A stretch of 64,000 bases of DNA from Oikopleura dioica (GCA_907165135.1 OU015566.1:9532157-9596156), one strand, 5' to 3'. Positions 22,748-35,350 are shown, numbered from the stretch's first letter. The notes: generated by a model from the letters alone, not told the origin. Numbers and translations: made by a program.

Positions 22748-25700
22748 CCCTTTTCTTCAAACTAAAAAACTTCTTGTTACATCAATATATGTGCAATATT
22801 CATAATTGAAAATATCTTCAGCTCTCCTACTCTCCAATTTGAGCTGAGAATCTATGATTTTATGCAGGGCAAATCAAGTTTCTAATCTCGCAAGACACGT
22901 TGATTTTCTTTCATTTTCAAGGTCAGCGCTCGGCGCCGCGTAATAAACCCTTGATATTTGGGTTTTCTGGAGCGCATGTGGCTTTCATGGTTTTTGATTA
23001 TTCTTCACCAAGCACTCAAGGCGCGACAAGTGCTCCACCATCTCAGCTTCAACATGTGCCGCTCCGGTAATTCTAGCGCCAAGTGCGAAGCACTGCCTCT
23101 ACCCATAGAAACATCTTTATACCATTCAATTAATCTATACTGGACAACTCCTTACTACTCAACAACCGCAATTTATCTAAGCTAAACTGACCAATGCAAA
23201 AGAAGGACACAAGACAATTTTGATGGGAAATTGATTTTATTCAGGATAACAAGCCAGGTTTTACCGACTTTTGTCACGATAACTTTCTTCTTCTTTTTCC
23301 CCTTTGCTCTTCGGAAGAAGAAATCGTAGAACTGAAATGAAATAATTTTGAATTGAAAGAAAACGCATTTTCTTACCTTTTTGTGGCCTTTTCGGACCGA
23401 GGAAATCCTCAGACTGACTGAATCTCGGTGCAGAAGCCCTGATAACAACAGTTTATCTAGAGAAATTCGACGGAAATTTTAAAATAAACAGCGCCCACCT
23501 CGGGAGGTACTAGAATCGCTGATAACAACAACAACATATTCTCGAATGCAGTTTGATTTCTTTTATCTTTTCCAGGATTGAGAATCGGCTAGTCAGTGTT
23601 TGATGATATTCCTGACAAAGGGTTGGCCCTCTTGTCAAAGCACTGCGCCCTACTCATGATGATCAGCGAGCTCAATAGCGCCCTCCAGCTCGGCATGCTC
23701 CTCCACCAACCACATTCTTCGGCAGACGCTGCTAAAGCAGAGAAAATTAAAACTAAATTAAATAATTAAAACTTTAATTATTCCCGCCGCCACAATAATG
23801 GAAAAAGCTTTTTACGATCATTCAGGTAAAATTACAATTTCGCCTCGAAATGAAACGAAAATGAAAAAGAGAGCGCCCGACAAAATGCGAGAATTTGTTT
23901 CATTATTCAACACCTCCACCATGTAACAACACAAGAAGGAGTCAGTAGCCGCCTTCTCTCACACCATCTTGAGATTCACTTCAAAATTCAAGAGATAAAA
24001 TTTTTCAAACATCAACGCGTTTTTGACTTACTACTGCAAATGTTCCCGAAGAGCTTATGAACTTTGAGAGTTGTTGAAAATAAACAGAAAATTTTGGCTT
24101 TATGTTTTGGTATTAATGTTAAATTATTTGTCTTTATAAAAATGGCCATAATAATAACCACTATCAGTGATAGTCTATCACCCTTCAAATCCAGCCTTGT
24201 GGTGCTCTCTTCGTATGAACTTCGTCCTACAGAAATACCAGCCTTATTAAACAAATTGAAATTAAGGTTGGAGCTCCGGTCCGAACCTTTGTGGACCCAC
24301 CACTCCAGCTCTCTACCCTCCCGCGTACCAGCACCAAGCGCATCAGCTCTGTTCCAATTGTCAAAGTCCTTTTTACCCGCTTCATTTTGATGCGATCGAC
24401 CGCCTTTGTCCCAGCTGTAGAACAGTCGACAAAGTCAGTTGGGAGTCTCCACTTGCCTCTGGATCCGTAACAACAAGTCTGCCGCTTTCGTTGACAACCG
24501 AGACAACAACGACAAATCACCAGATTGTCAACAATACCAACAGATCACCGATTGCTCCGACAGTAGCCTCAACAGCGACAGTGACCAGCTCGACATCAAC
24601 AAGTCTTTCCTCAGAGATACCAAAGGATAGAGAATTAAACGTACAGTGCTTCGAATACAATGGAGAAATTTACGCGAAAGAGATTTGGAAGGCTCGACAA
24701 GAAGTTTTGTAAGTAAAAAATTGGTTGCGTAAATAAAGCTCAGCTGTTTTTCAACTCCAGCCTGGAGATCGTCTTAGTACACAGTATCCGTGCATAATTT
24801 GGGCGCTGCCAGAAATGTGGAGCAGAAGGCCGTGCTAGTACTGAGGCCCGTTGTTTTATGCCGGGCACGGTGTGATGTTTCTTGTAGTCTCCGCCTTTTT
24901 GACATCAATTGTTGAATTTTTTATCTTTTCTTTCTACCCCGGCCAAGAGAATTTTTTACTTTTTCTGGGAAGGAAAACTGGTGAATGAATTCAAAAATAA
25001 TTCTTCTTTTTCAAATGATATTACAGAACTGAGATAAACGAGTTGCAATTTGCGTCCGGAATTTTTGTGATTTTTGCCAGGGCGTGAAGAAATTCTGTGG
25101 CGAGTGATACTCGGCGACCTTGGCGTGCCGCGCTGCTCTCGGAAGTGCCCTCGGAATTTGGCAGCTTCTGGCGCTAGAAAGAAAAACGCAGAAGGGGATA
25201 ACTGCTCTACGGAATTTGGAAAATATAAATCCAAGGCGGAATTCGGTTCCCACCGAAGTAGACCGACTGGCGCGGCCGATGGGACACCGAGGCCCGCCCA
25301 TTAGTCTGCTAACGACCATCAACCTTTATTAATTTTCAGCTCGTAGTGAATTTTCCGATGCAAGGGAATACGAGTTTACAGAATGCGTCTATTTTCAGAA
25401 TGAAATTGTTTCCAGTTATTCAAAGTAACCCTGAAAAATTTCAGGGGCAGATGGATAGGCAAGCTTGAAAAATAATTCGAAGTAGATAATAATCATCTGG
25501 CTCCCTCTAGCCACCTGTTTTGATCGTCATATAAAGGCGATGATGCGCATAGAAAATAATATTTACAAATGTAACTCTTGAATTATTAGCTATGAGAATT
25601 CAAAGAAGATCTACGTTTTACAATATTATTTTATACATGAAAGGAAACTTTTTACGTGGTACAACTCAGTTGTAAATCACAAATTATGATAGGACTTTCA

Positions 25701-27097
25701 CAGTGTTTTTATCGCAATTTATGTGTATAAAATGTATGCAAATTCTGTATTGTGTATCGGGTCTTCAAAGAAATGGAAAATATATTCTGTGTTTGAAATC
25801 GAATACATGTACATTTGATTCTTTCTTTCGTCATTTTAGTCCCGTTTATAACTTTTACGATTTCTATTTGAAATTAATCTCTAATGAATCTGGTATTTGA
25901 AATGCATGTCAACATGCACTTAGTTGAAAAATGCGCTTGAAAATTCCAAATCACACCTCAAGCTCCTCAAAAACGTCGGACGCTAAGTACTCTCTTAGGC
26001 TTTTCCATTTTCGGCTTGTGTTTGATAAACAACCGCCGGAATTGACTAATTAGCTGCGATTCATCCGTGCTCCTCTAGCTGCGATTCTAGCGCTTGTCCA
26101 ACGTGTGAAAGTTGAGAGAGTGCTCGAGTTTTTAATGAAAAGAATTATTACAGATGTAACTTGCAATATTGGGCACTCGGCCATCTGGCCCTAGCTTTAT
26201 GAAATGACGCTCCAAAAACACATAATCTCATTTCGCTGCTCATTTTCGTGAACCCTGCTCTTTCTTGTTAATCTGAAAGCAATACTCTTGCAATTTTCAA
26301 ATAATTTATTCCGTATTTCTTAAGACAGTCGGTGCAATTCTCGTTCGGGCAATGAAATTAACGCAATATAACTTTAATAAATAAATCATAAAAGAGATAT
26401 CCATAGAGTGGCCATCATCACTAGAAGAACCAAAACTAACAATATTTATTTTTTCATAAACCGTGAATGAATGTCTTTACCTTTATCGGGATCTTGCGAG
26501 AAAATATTGTTCTCTAAAATCATTTTTGATAAAAATACCTCTTTTAGTAAAAAGGGCATGATCCTAGCGCATGTTTCTATTTACCTTACCGTAATTTACC
26601 GTATTTGCATTGTAATTAATTTTGATAGGCAGGTCTCCAAGAGATTTTGCTCCTTGGTGAATCGGAATTTCCGAAGTTTCGAAAAATTCGCGGGGCCCTT
26701 GCGCATATTCGTGTATTGTGGGAATAGGCTCTTTGTCCTTTCTGAAGTCTTCACACGGCCGCAGAAAATGTCGACGGTACATTTTTTCGCCTAGAATTTA
26801 CATAATTAAAAATCGCTCTAGAACAAAGCCTCGTTATCCCTATTGTGCCCCAGTCTTTCAGCAAAAAAGGGAGTACTTGGACGAGCGTGGGACTCAATAA
26901 TCCCGTCACTCTAGCACTCGAAGCGCGACAAGTTTCGCAAAAAGTCATTTGAATCTTGAAAAAACGGAAAAGCGCCTTTCAAACGGGAAATTTTAATTAA
27001 CACCCAAAGTGACACTTTCGCACGCAAAGAAACTTTTATTCATGAAAACAAATGGCCTTCAAGTTAACCCATGAGCGTATTCTGACCAATCATTCAG
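22748..27097. other. Gene-poor region upstream of the homeobox gene
   Basis: About 4.3 kb with little recognisable coding sequence apart from the candidate exon at 24264-24711. It may hold regulatory sequence of the LMX1-type gene and undetected 5' exons. I searched by eye for LIM-domain cysteine spacing on the plus strand and did not find it. A lysine-rich minus-strand frame at 23182-23448 has no clear start and no recognisable domain. Confidence 0.4.
24264..24711 (+). other. Candidate exon of unknown function, Cys-rich then Thr/Ser-rich
   Basis: One plus-strand frame stays open from an acceptor-like TTAAG near 24267 to a donor-like GTAAGT near 24709. It encodes a proline/tyrosine-rich start (TTPALYPPAYQHQ), a CxxC-x(n)-CxxC unit (LCSNCQSPFY ... 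RLCPSC), then a threonine/serine-rich stretch and a charged end. Codon use looks coding. I do not recognise the protein; it could be a 5' exon of the downstream homeobox gene or a separate gene. Confidence 0.35.
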
Positions 27098-28328
27098 ACA
27101 CGAAGTCCCTTCGGCTGATTCCAAACCACTTACCTCCCCTCCTCCAACGCCGTCTTCGACCTTCGAAAAACCCAGTCTAAGTGGCGATTGTTCAGTTCCA
27201 GAAGCTCCATCTGGTGTGTTGAAAGAATCGTTTTCCTCTCTAAAAGCCGATAGAATTTCTACGTATTCTGCTCCCAGCAGCAATCCGTATCCTAGCTCTA
27301 AAATTCAAGATTCAACCAGGTAAACCACTTATTGAAATTTGAAATTTTAATAACGTTTAGCGACGATGGAAATCTAGTGATCGACGACGACCAAAATGGA
27401 AAACCAAAACGTCCGCGGACAATTCTTACAACTGAGCAAAGGTAAACCATAACTCTAACCCTAGCCCTAACACTAAACCCTTTTCAGGAAAAAATTCAAA
27501 GCTTACTTTGATTCTGGAGGCGAAAAGCCATCACGAAAAATACGCGAAAAATTGGCAGCAGAAACTGGTCTGACGGCGAGAGTTGTTCAAGTTTGGTTTC
27601 AAAATCAACGCGCTAAGGTACTTTCTTCAAAAATATTATTTATCAAGAATATTGTAGAAAAAGAAAATGGCAAAGAAAGAGCAATCTGTGGAGCTAGGAC
27701 ACGGGTTGATGGATCCACGGCGAGATTTTTATGGATACTCAGCTGGTATTCCATCTGGCTTTGACTCTTATTACTCTGCTGATTTCCAAGCTCAGGTTAT
27801 CAATCTCAACTTGACATTTATAACGCTTGCTTCTTAGGTAGCCGCAACAGCAGCCGTCGTCGGAGCATCACCTCAATTTCACGGAAGTTCTTATCCCTCA
27901 GCTTTCCCATCAGCATATCCGGTCTGAAAAAAATTCTCAATTCAATCGTTAAAATGAATTAAGCCATCTCCTTATGGGATTCATCAACCATCACTCCCTC
28001 ATCATTCGCCTTTTTCACACCTTCCAGAGCCCCCTACGACGGTAAAAATATCATTCTCTTCCTTGATTTCATCATGATTCTTCAGGGTCTTCAATCTTCT
28101 GCCTTTACATCGCCGCCTACCTTTGGGTATTCCAGCAGCACGCCTTCAATTTCCTCACCGAGTTTTCCAACATTCGTACCATCTTCCGTTAATTCATTGT
28201 CTTCCGTCAGTTTCAACCATGAGTTGCCTCCTCATCCTGAACCACAGCCTGTCGTTTCAAGCCCCACAGAGGCAAAATTACCAATCAAAAATGAAGAAAT
28301 TCTCGATCCGTCTACACTGCAATCATAG
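27098..28328 (+). CDS. LMX1-type homeobox transcription factor (5' end not found)
   Basis: Exons 27098-27319, 27361-27441, 27488-27617, 27658-27795, 27838-27921, 27964-28041 and 28086-28328. The homeodomain spans three exons, starts [19 protein letters not shown] and ends [12 protein letters not shown], very close to LMX1A/LMX1B. One residue is inserted between helices 1 and 2 ([10 protein letters not shown] against the family EVSSKPCRK). The C-terminal part is rich in serine, proline, histidine and tyrosine. LMX1 proteins normally carry two LIM domains before the homeodomain; I could not find such exons upstream, so the start is open and the first listed exon begins at an acceptor, not an ATG. 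It is a developmental regulator that binds DNA in the nucleus. Confidence 0.82.
27446..27480 (+). repeat. Degenerate telomere-like CCCTAA units in an intron
   Basis: The 46-bp intron between the second and third homeobox exons contains several variants of the CCCTAA unit (CTAACCCTAGCCCTAACACTAAACCC spread over 27453-27480). It is short and may be chance pyrimidine-rich sequence before the acceptor. Confidence 0.4.
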
Positions 28329-29329
28329 TTCTACCTTTTTATTCATTAAAATATACATTGAAATTCGAAATTATGACAACAGAATGTTCTTTTATTAAAT
28401 AAATCGCATCAGCTTCTACAAATGACAAACAGAAATACGCTTCGAAGCCAACTGAGACAAATCCGGATCTGAAATTGATTCACTCATGCTTTCATTGTCG
28501 AGCTTTCTTCCCAATATTTTTAAATAATTCCTCTTATAAAATAAAGATAAAAATATTTTGAGACCTTTTCCTTTTCCTTTGAATACAGCACAGGATAAAA
28601 ATCATCACTCCAAGTGCAATTATAGCTTGCAAGACCGATTTTTATGTTTGTCTTTCCGAACTCTTATATTTCAAGCCTTCCGTAGTAACATAATAAGTGA
28701 AGCTACGCATACCAAAATATTCTCTGTTGGGGAGACCATTAAAAATCAGTATAAAGAATGAAAGTGATCCCTGGTCGATCCTTTCCAAAGACTTTAATGT
28801 CCAAATACATAGAGCAGTTCTGATTATGTCTGAGTAAAGACATCAGAAGCTTGTCAGCTTTCGTCTTTAATAAAAAGCGAGCTGGCTTTCTGAGACAATA
28901 GTAGTTCTGCTGCGTGGCTTTATTTTTTAGCACTAGCAATAAAGTTATATGGACTTTATGGTAATCTGTCTTGGTGCCACGAATAAATTTTATCTCACAA
29001 ATTGAAATGGGCAATAAATTAAGGTTATCTCTTGTTTTAGGAATTTGTTTGAAAATAAGTGATTTGTAAAACTAAGAAATAAAATGCGGTCTTATTCTGA
29101 AATTTATCGTAAAAGGGTCGTTAAAAATCAGCAAGCAAGTTGGCGAAACTATTAAAATTTACACTGAAAGATAATATCGGCTAAACGATGGCGCTATACA
29201 CCGCATTATCGTCGTAATTATTTTCTTCAAAAGCACGCGAAGAAGCAAAGATTTTGAATTTCGCAGAGATTCATCAAGGTTAGTTTATTTTCATTCTTCT
29301 GAAAAGGGAAAATTCATAAAGAGCTCAAC
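28329..29329. other. Intergenic region
   Basis: One kilobase of AT-rich sequence between the homeobox gene and calpain gene 1; no exon recognised on either strand. Confidence 0.45.
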
Positions 29330-31244
29330 ATGGATCAAGTCGTCAAGCTTCGAAAAGCTTCCGAAGATCGAACCGACTTCGAGGACAACCAGTTTGATCT
29401 TGATGATCGCGAGCATCGGGCGACTGTCGAACGAACTTTTCGATTGAGCAGCCATCAGTCTATCACTAAAGACATGGTGTCTTTCATAGTCGATGGATCT
29501 CAATCCTCAGACATCAACCAAGGGGGTCTTGGAGATTGTTGGTTCCTAGCAGCTCTTTCGTGTATTGCCACAAAGGATCAGCCAGGAACTGAAGTTGCGA
29601 AAATCAAGGAAGATACAATTGAAACGGTCTTGCAAGTACGAATTCATATTTTGTTTACTAGCGCGTTATTTTGAATCAAAGATTTCATTACTTGACAGCT
29701 TATAATAAATCTCAGGTCGGCTTCAATAAAACAATGATGGCCGAAGGCACCGGAGGATTTAAATTCAAATTTTTCCGAATGGGCGAATGGGTCGATGTCG
29801 TTATTGACGACAAGCTGCCACTGAGAAAACGAGCTCGGCCATCTGATTCTGGCGAATGGTGGGTGCCTCTCACGGAGAAGGCATATGCTAAGTTCAATGG
29901 AGGCTACGAAAAAATCCAGGGAGGGCAGACGGGTCGAGCAATGACAGATCTCAGCGGTGGAATAGCTGTGGATATGAACGACTTCGAGTACGGCCTTGGA
30001 GTCAATGAGAATAACACCATCAACGGAATCAATTTGGTTGATCTTCTCAAGAAAATCCAACGAAACGCGCTCATCTGCACATCAAACAGAGACGGAGCCG
30101 GAAACGAGCAGATTAGAAAGGGTCTTGTTTCTGGTCATGCTTACTCACTTTTGGCCGTCGACACAATGACGTTGTCCGATGGAAGCAAAAAAGACATGGT
30201 CAAGATTCGAAATCCATGGGGACAAACAGAGTGGACAGGGGATTGGAGCGATAAAGACTCCGCTAACTGGAGCCGGTATGTACATAATTTATGACATGAA
30301 TCATATTAATCTCATAATCGTTGTTATACGGTATATGATATACCGTATATCAGGCTAATAAAAACCAACCTGATTGACTTTTAAAATATTTTACGGCCGT
30401 TTACATGGTTGTTTTTAACAACAATCAAGTGTTCCCGCTGAAGAAAAGAAGCGCTTGAAAATGGATGAGGCCACAAATGATGGTGCGTTTTGGATGGCTC
30501 TTCGGGACTGGGTTGACGAGTTTGAAAATCTCGCCATCTGCGCACTTCCAGGCTTGGATGTCAACGATCCGGATGGAATCATTTCAGAGGAGTGCGGTTT
30601 GGATAACATAATCGTTGATGCTAATTGGTTTTTAGAGAAATGAGGAACCGAGATCATCGAGTCAAAGGAACATTCCGACCTGGGAAAAATGCCCCACTTA
30701 ACACCGGCCATCTATGCCAGACTTTCCGAAACCCAGTTTTCTCCACACAAGTCGAGCTGACTGTCGATGCATACGGCGGAACGGATAGCCGTTTAGTCTG
30801 GCTCCAGGTGAGGCGATTTTATTGGCCGATCATCAATGCTGACAATGGATGACCTCGAAATAGCTAATAACTTATTTTTATAGGTACTTACTGACACGCC
30901 CTTGAAAGAGAACCGACTGCTGATGGTGAACTTTTGGGCTAAACGAAATGACGATTCTGAGTTCGACGGCCCGCAGACTTCAAGAAACTTCAGAAGGTTC
31001 AAAAAGATAGAACCAGTTATTCCAGCTTCACCTGGTTACAACATTTCCGTCTACCAGCACAACGGCTTCTTACTCAACCTCAATCCTGGCAAATACCTCA
31101 TTGTGAGTTAGGCTGACAGTTTTAAAGAGTAAATATTTTGAGACCTTATCCTCATGCATGCAACAAAACTGCACCGACCCAGCTGACTTCATGGTCCGAG
31201 CGATGGGAGCAAACCTCAAACTTCGTCCCCTTACTTCGATGTAG
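29330..31244 (+). CDS. Calpain-family cysteine protease, gene 1
   Basis: Calcium-dependent intracellular protease. Exons 29330-29635, 29716-30275, 30430-30591, 30636-30807, 30884-31102 and 31143-31244. The protease core has the catalytic cysteine in GDCWFLAAL, histidine in SGHAYS and asparagine in IRNPWG, so it should be active. A C2-like domain follows ([38 protein letters not shown]). The protein stops there, without the penta-EF-hand domain of classical calpains, as in atypical calpains. Residues before the core are short (about 60). A closely related inverted copy lies at 33282-35350 with a GPCR gene between them. Which calpain subfamily it belongs to is unclear. Confidence 0.88.
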
Positions 31245-31567
31245 AAAATGAAACTGACTTCTGTTCTGTCATGAAAATGACAGATTTCCTGAATATTTGA
31301 CTTTCATGTTCTCTTCTGACATTTTTTCTTACGCTAGTTAATCTTTCATGTTAAACTTGCTCTGTCATAATATATCGATCCTTCCAGACAAGAATAAAAC
31401 TCATGCTCTTTTGATAATGCCATTTGCTACAGATCAAGTCTTCTCTTGGAATCTAATTCGGCGAAGAGTAGTAGAGAGCCGAAAAAGGAGCAGATAATTG
31501 GCATGGACGTGCCAGTTACCCAATTTTGATTTTCTGATTCAAAACGAAACTTGTTAGAGAGACCACG

Positions 31568-33237
31568 ATGGAAGGAATCAATGCAACGAAAGAATCTCTG
31601 TTGAAATTAACCGATATTTTTGATGACATAGAAGATTCTTTAGAGGATAATGTGAGAATGGACGTAAATTCTTTGACTGAACTTTTTTTAGAAAGAATAC
31701 AGGCAGATATATTTATGGCAGCCGGTCATTAAAACGATAATTTGCACGCTTGCGATTTGTCTGAATTCTATCGCACTGTATAAACTTGCAGGGAATCGAG
31801 ACTGTCACAGGCGGACACATACTCTTTTACCGTTTAACCTTGCTCTGTGTGACTTGCTTATGGCGTTGGTGTTACCGCTTGAAATCTACTCGACCTTCAA
31901 TGGCGAAAGCTTTAAATCCATGGATGATGGTGCGAACGGTAGAGCTTGTTAAAATACTGAAGAAAGAAACTTCAATCTTTTTTGAATATTCATCAAGCTC
32001 GAAGGGGTTTTATGCCGCGCTCAAGTAGGCATCCGTTCGATAAACATGTTTGTTTCGGTCTTTATTCTGACATATCTTGCATTCGACAGATATCTAACCG
32101 TTGTCCAATCCAAAACCGCGAGAATCTTCAGAAAGACGGTCGAATTCAGCCACAGTCAAATATCGGTACTGTCGTGCAGTATGTTATTTTAGTATGTGTT
32201 ATAGATAGTCGCGGTCATTTGGTGCGCTGGAATACTTATTGCAATTGAACCGATCCGAAGAGCGAAAACCAGCGCATATGGAACTTGTGGAATAGATTGG
32301 GGCGACACAGAAGAGTGTTATGTAACAGTGCAAAATGGAACTGGGTTTATCGAAAAACAGACGAAGATACCCTTAAGAAATGTTGGATTCTGCGCTTGTG
32401 ACATGTCTCGCTCACACAAGATCTTTCAAGTTGTCGCCTTTGTTTGTTCATTTTTATGTCCGTTAATTATCATTCTTTCATCGTACTTCTCGATTGTTAA
32501 CGAAGTACGAAAAACAGAGAAGAACGCATACCGCCCACAAATCGACAATCAGCGGTAACCATTAATTAGTCGAATGCCAAGTCAATCATTTAAAAGATTC
32601 CTCGATCTTCAATTTCAATCTGTCGATTCTTTGAACGCCAAAAAGTCCGCAGGGGTTAAATGGAAGGTAAAACGAGACAAAACTGTATCTCATAAAATAA
32701 CCTTTGGAAATGAGCCTCATTGTAAATGCCAACGAGATGTCAAAGTGTTTATGATTTTGGGCAAAAGATAGAGCGGCTGGGTCATAAAAACTTTTCAGAA
32801 GACTATTCGCGTTTCTTTGATTTGCTTGTCTCTTATTCTTGGATTCGTTTGCTGCTGGACCCCCTACCATCTAAATTATATTATTCTCATTTTTTTCAAC
32901 GGTATTGATAAATTACCATCGATTTTAAATGAAAAATATTCCCAAATTTCAGATTCAGCTTGGACCATCAGAACCTGCTCGTCTTTCAACAAAATATACA
33001 ACTTTTTGATCTGGTCAATGCGCATAACGAACCCCCTTTTATACTGTTTCCTCCAAATGATGCTCAAAGACAACTCAATTGCCCAAACAAGGAGAAAAAT
33101 CTCTACTGCTTTTAGGTCTGTTCTATTTGTTGACATGCTCATTCGAAAATGAATTCTCCAGAAAAGCTGCCGCTTGCACAGAAACGTCTGGAGAAACGCC
33201 TGTTACACTTGAAAACAAAGCTGTCGATTCTCAATAA
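31568..33237 (+). CDS. Class A G-protein-coupled receptor, probably peptide-type
   Basis: Exons 31568-31651, 31692-31947, 32005-32165, 32205-32554, 32597-32744, 32799-33115 and 33162-33237 join in frame. The N-terminus is short and acidic with an N-glycosylation site (NAT). Seven helices can be placed: TM1 (TIICTLAICLNSIALY), TM2 with FNLALCDLL, the TM3 cysteine exactly 24 residues before the DRY motif (AFDRYLTVV), TM4 with VIWCAGIL, an extracellular loop 2 cysteine, TM5 near CPLIIILSSYFSIV, TM6 with the CCWTPYH motif and TM7 with NPLLY. The loop 2 and CWTP features fit peptide receptors, but I cannot name the ligand. The stop is 44 bp from the stop of the convergent calpain gene 2. Confidence 0.8.
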
Positions 33238-33281
33238 GTTCAAATATAGATTTATTCATCGTCAGAGTCAAATGTATTTAA

Positions 33282-35350
33282 TTATGCTGAAGAGTTCAGA
33301 GGTCGTAGGTCAATGTTAGATCCCATTGTTCTCAACATGAATTTGACAGGTTTATTGGATTCGCCGGGGAGAGCAGTGCAAGCCATCTGAAAGAACGGTT
33401 AAAGTTTTGAAAAGGCTTTCGATCTTACAATAAGATATCTTCCAAGAGGGAGATTAAGCAAGAATCCGTTGTGCTTGTAGTGGTCGACAACGTAGCCCTT
33501 TTGAGTTGGAAGAATTGGGTCGATCTTCTTCATCTTTCGAAGCTGTCGCTTAGTCACGGGGCCGTCAAATGGCTCATCATCGTTCTTTTTGTAGATATTA
33601 ACCATAACGTAGCGGGTCTCTTTGAGTGGGGAATCGATAAGGAACTGGAAAGAGTTAACATTAATATTATTTAGAAAAAATGCACCTGGAGCCAGACAAG
33701 TCGGGTAGTTTCCTTGATGTAAAGATTGACGTTCATTTCGACTTGGATATTGTAGTTGTAATCCAAGAAGACTTTCTGGAGATGATTGACATCTAATTTC
33801 TCGATAATATATTTAATCAAATTTTTATCAACCTTGTGGAGCATTAACTCCCGGAGTGAAAGTTCCAATAACGCGAGTATCTCGCTCATTTTTCTCTCTA
33901 AAACATCGTAAGACCAGATAAATGATTTTAACTAACTCTTCCGTGAAGTGACCGTCTTCGTCTTCAAGGTCCATTCCAGGGAGCGCGCAGATGGTCAGAA
34001 CCTCAAACTCATCGACCCAGTCCTTGAATGTCATCCAGAAAGACCCGTCATCTTTGTCTTCGATATCGAGTGCTTTCTTTTGCTCGTCGCTCACTCTGAC
34101 AAAATTCATGAAATTCTAAAACCCACAAATGTTCGAAACCTGTCCCAATTAGCGGTATCTTTGTCGCTCCAGTCACCATCCCATTCTGTCTTGCCCCATG
34201 GATTTCGAAGTCTGACCATGTCCAATTTCGTTCCATCCTTGAGTGTCATCGTTTCAACGGACAAGAGCGCGTAAGCATGACCAGAAATCAAACCCTTGTT
34301 AATCTCCTCATTTCCTCCTTCATCGATGTTTGAAGTGCAAATGAGAGCGTTCCTCTGGATTGTTTGCAGAAGCTTGACCAAGTTGATTCCTTGAATAGTA
34401 TTGTCGTCGTTGATGCCGATGCCGTATTCGAAATCCTTTCAAATGATAAAAATTGTCTGATTGACAAAAGAAAATTCTAAGAGTTTTTTCACGAAAAGTT
34501 ATATTCGCATCATTTCCTGAAGCTCGACCGCAATGCCACCACTCAAGTCGGTGAGAGCCCAGCAAGTCTGCCCGCCAACGAGTTTTTTGTAGCCGCCATT
34601 AAACTTGGCGTAAGCCTTTTCGGTTAGAGGTACCCAGAACTCGTTGGTATCCGATTCGCTGGCTCGTCGGCGCTCAGGAAGGCGATCGTCAATGACGACG
34701 TCTACCCACTCCCCCATGCGGAAGAATTTAAATTTGTAGCCTCCAGATGCGGCTGCTGCGCTCGTGTCGTTGTGTCCGATCTTAAAAAGTATCGTTTTAA
34801 AAAGGTTAAAACATTTCCTTGCTTTTTCTTTTTATAGTCTTCCCAGCCTTCGAAGAGGAAAATAAAGTCGTTTCAGCTTCCCTAAGGATTTTGCAACAAC
34901 CAAAGCTAATGTTAAACGACCCTCTTTGGCTTGATAATTACCTGTAAGACACTTTCGATCGTTTGTTTTTTCAAAATACCGACTTGGGTATTCGGTTGAT
35001 CGTCAGCTGCGACAGTGGAAAGAGCCGAAAGGAACCAGCAATCTCCAAGTGATCCCTGACTGACATCGCATGAGCTAAAGCCATCGTCACTAACGAACAC
35101 AACCGGCATGGATTTATCTTTGACATCGATCTCGCTAAGTCGAAGGACCTTCTTGACGGTTTTTAGGTGAACTTCGTCTTCGAGGTTGAACGCGTCATCG
35201 GAAAAACGCTGCCGCCTTCAGAGGCTTTTCGAAGTTTTTGAACATGAATTTCAGCCTCAGGCGCAATGTTATGGACAACAGTTGATTTCCCAAACTAAAA
35301 TTGTTCTATTTTCCACGTTTTATCTGAATAAATACCTTTATTTCAGCCAT
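33282..35350 (-). CDS. Calpain-family cysteine protease, gene 2, with an apparent 1-bp frameshift
   Basis: Minus-strand exons: 35336-35350, 34942-35294, 34517-34780, 34140-34435, 33937-34095, 33833-33897, 33686-33792, 33429-33644, 33282-33386. Catalytic residues are intact ([21 protein letters not shown]), followed by a C2-like domain ([29 protein letters not shown]). It is strongly similar to calpain gene 1 throughout. Exon 35294-34942 is 353 bp where a multiple of three is needed: its upstream part reads KLRKASE in one frame and the continuation reads [11 protein letters not shown] in another. The intron 34436-34516 appears to begin GA rather than GT. The gene is therefore either a working copy with a sequence error or an unusual splice, or a recent pseudogene; intact catalytic sites favour function. 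Confidence 0.82.

Noticed and set aside
23182-23448. Lysine-rich minus-strand frame considered as a small gene
   Set aside because: No ATG, no conserved motif, and a polyadenylation-like AATAAA falls inside the frame.
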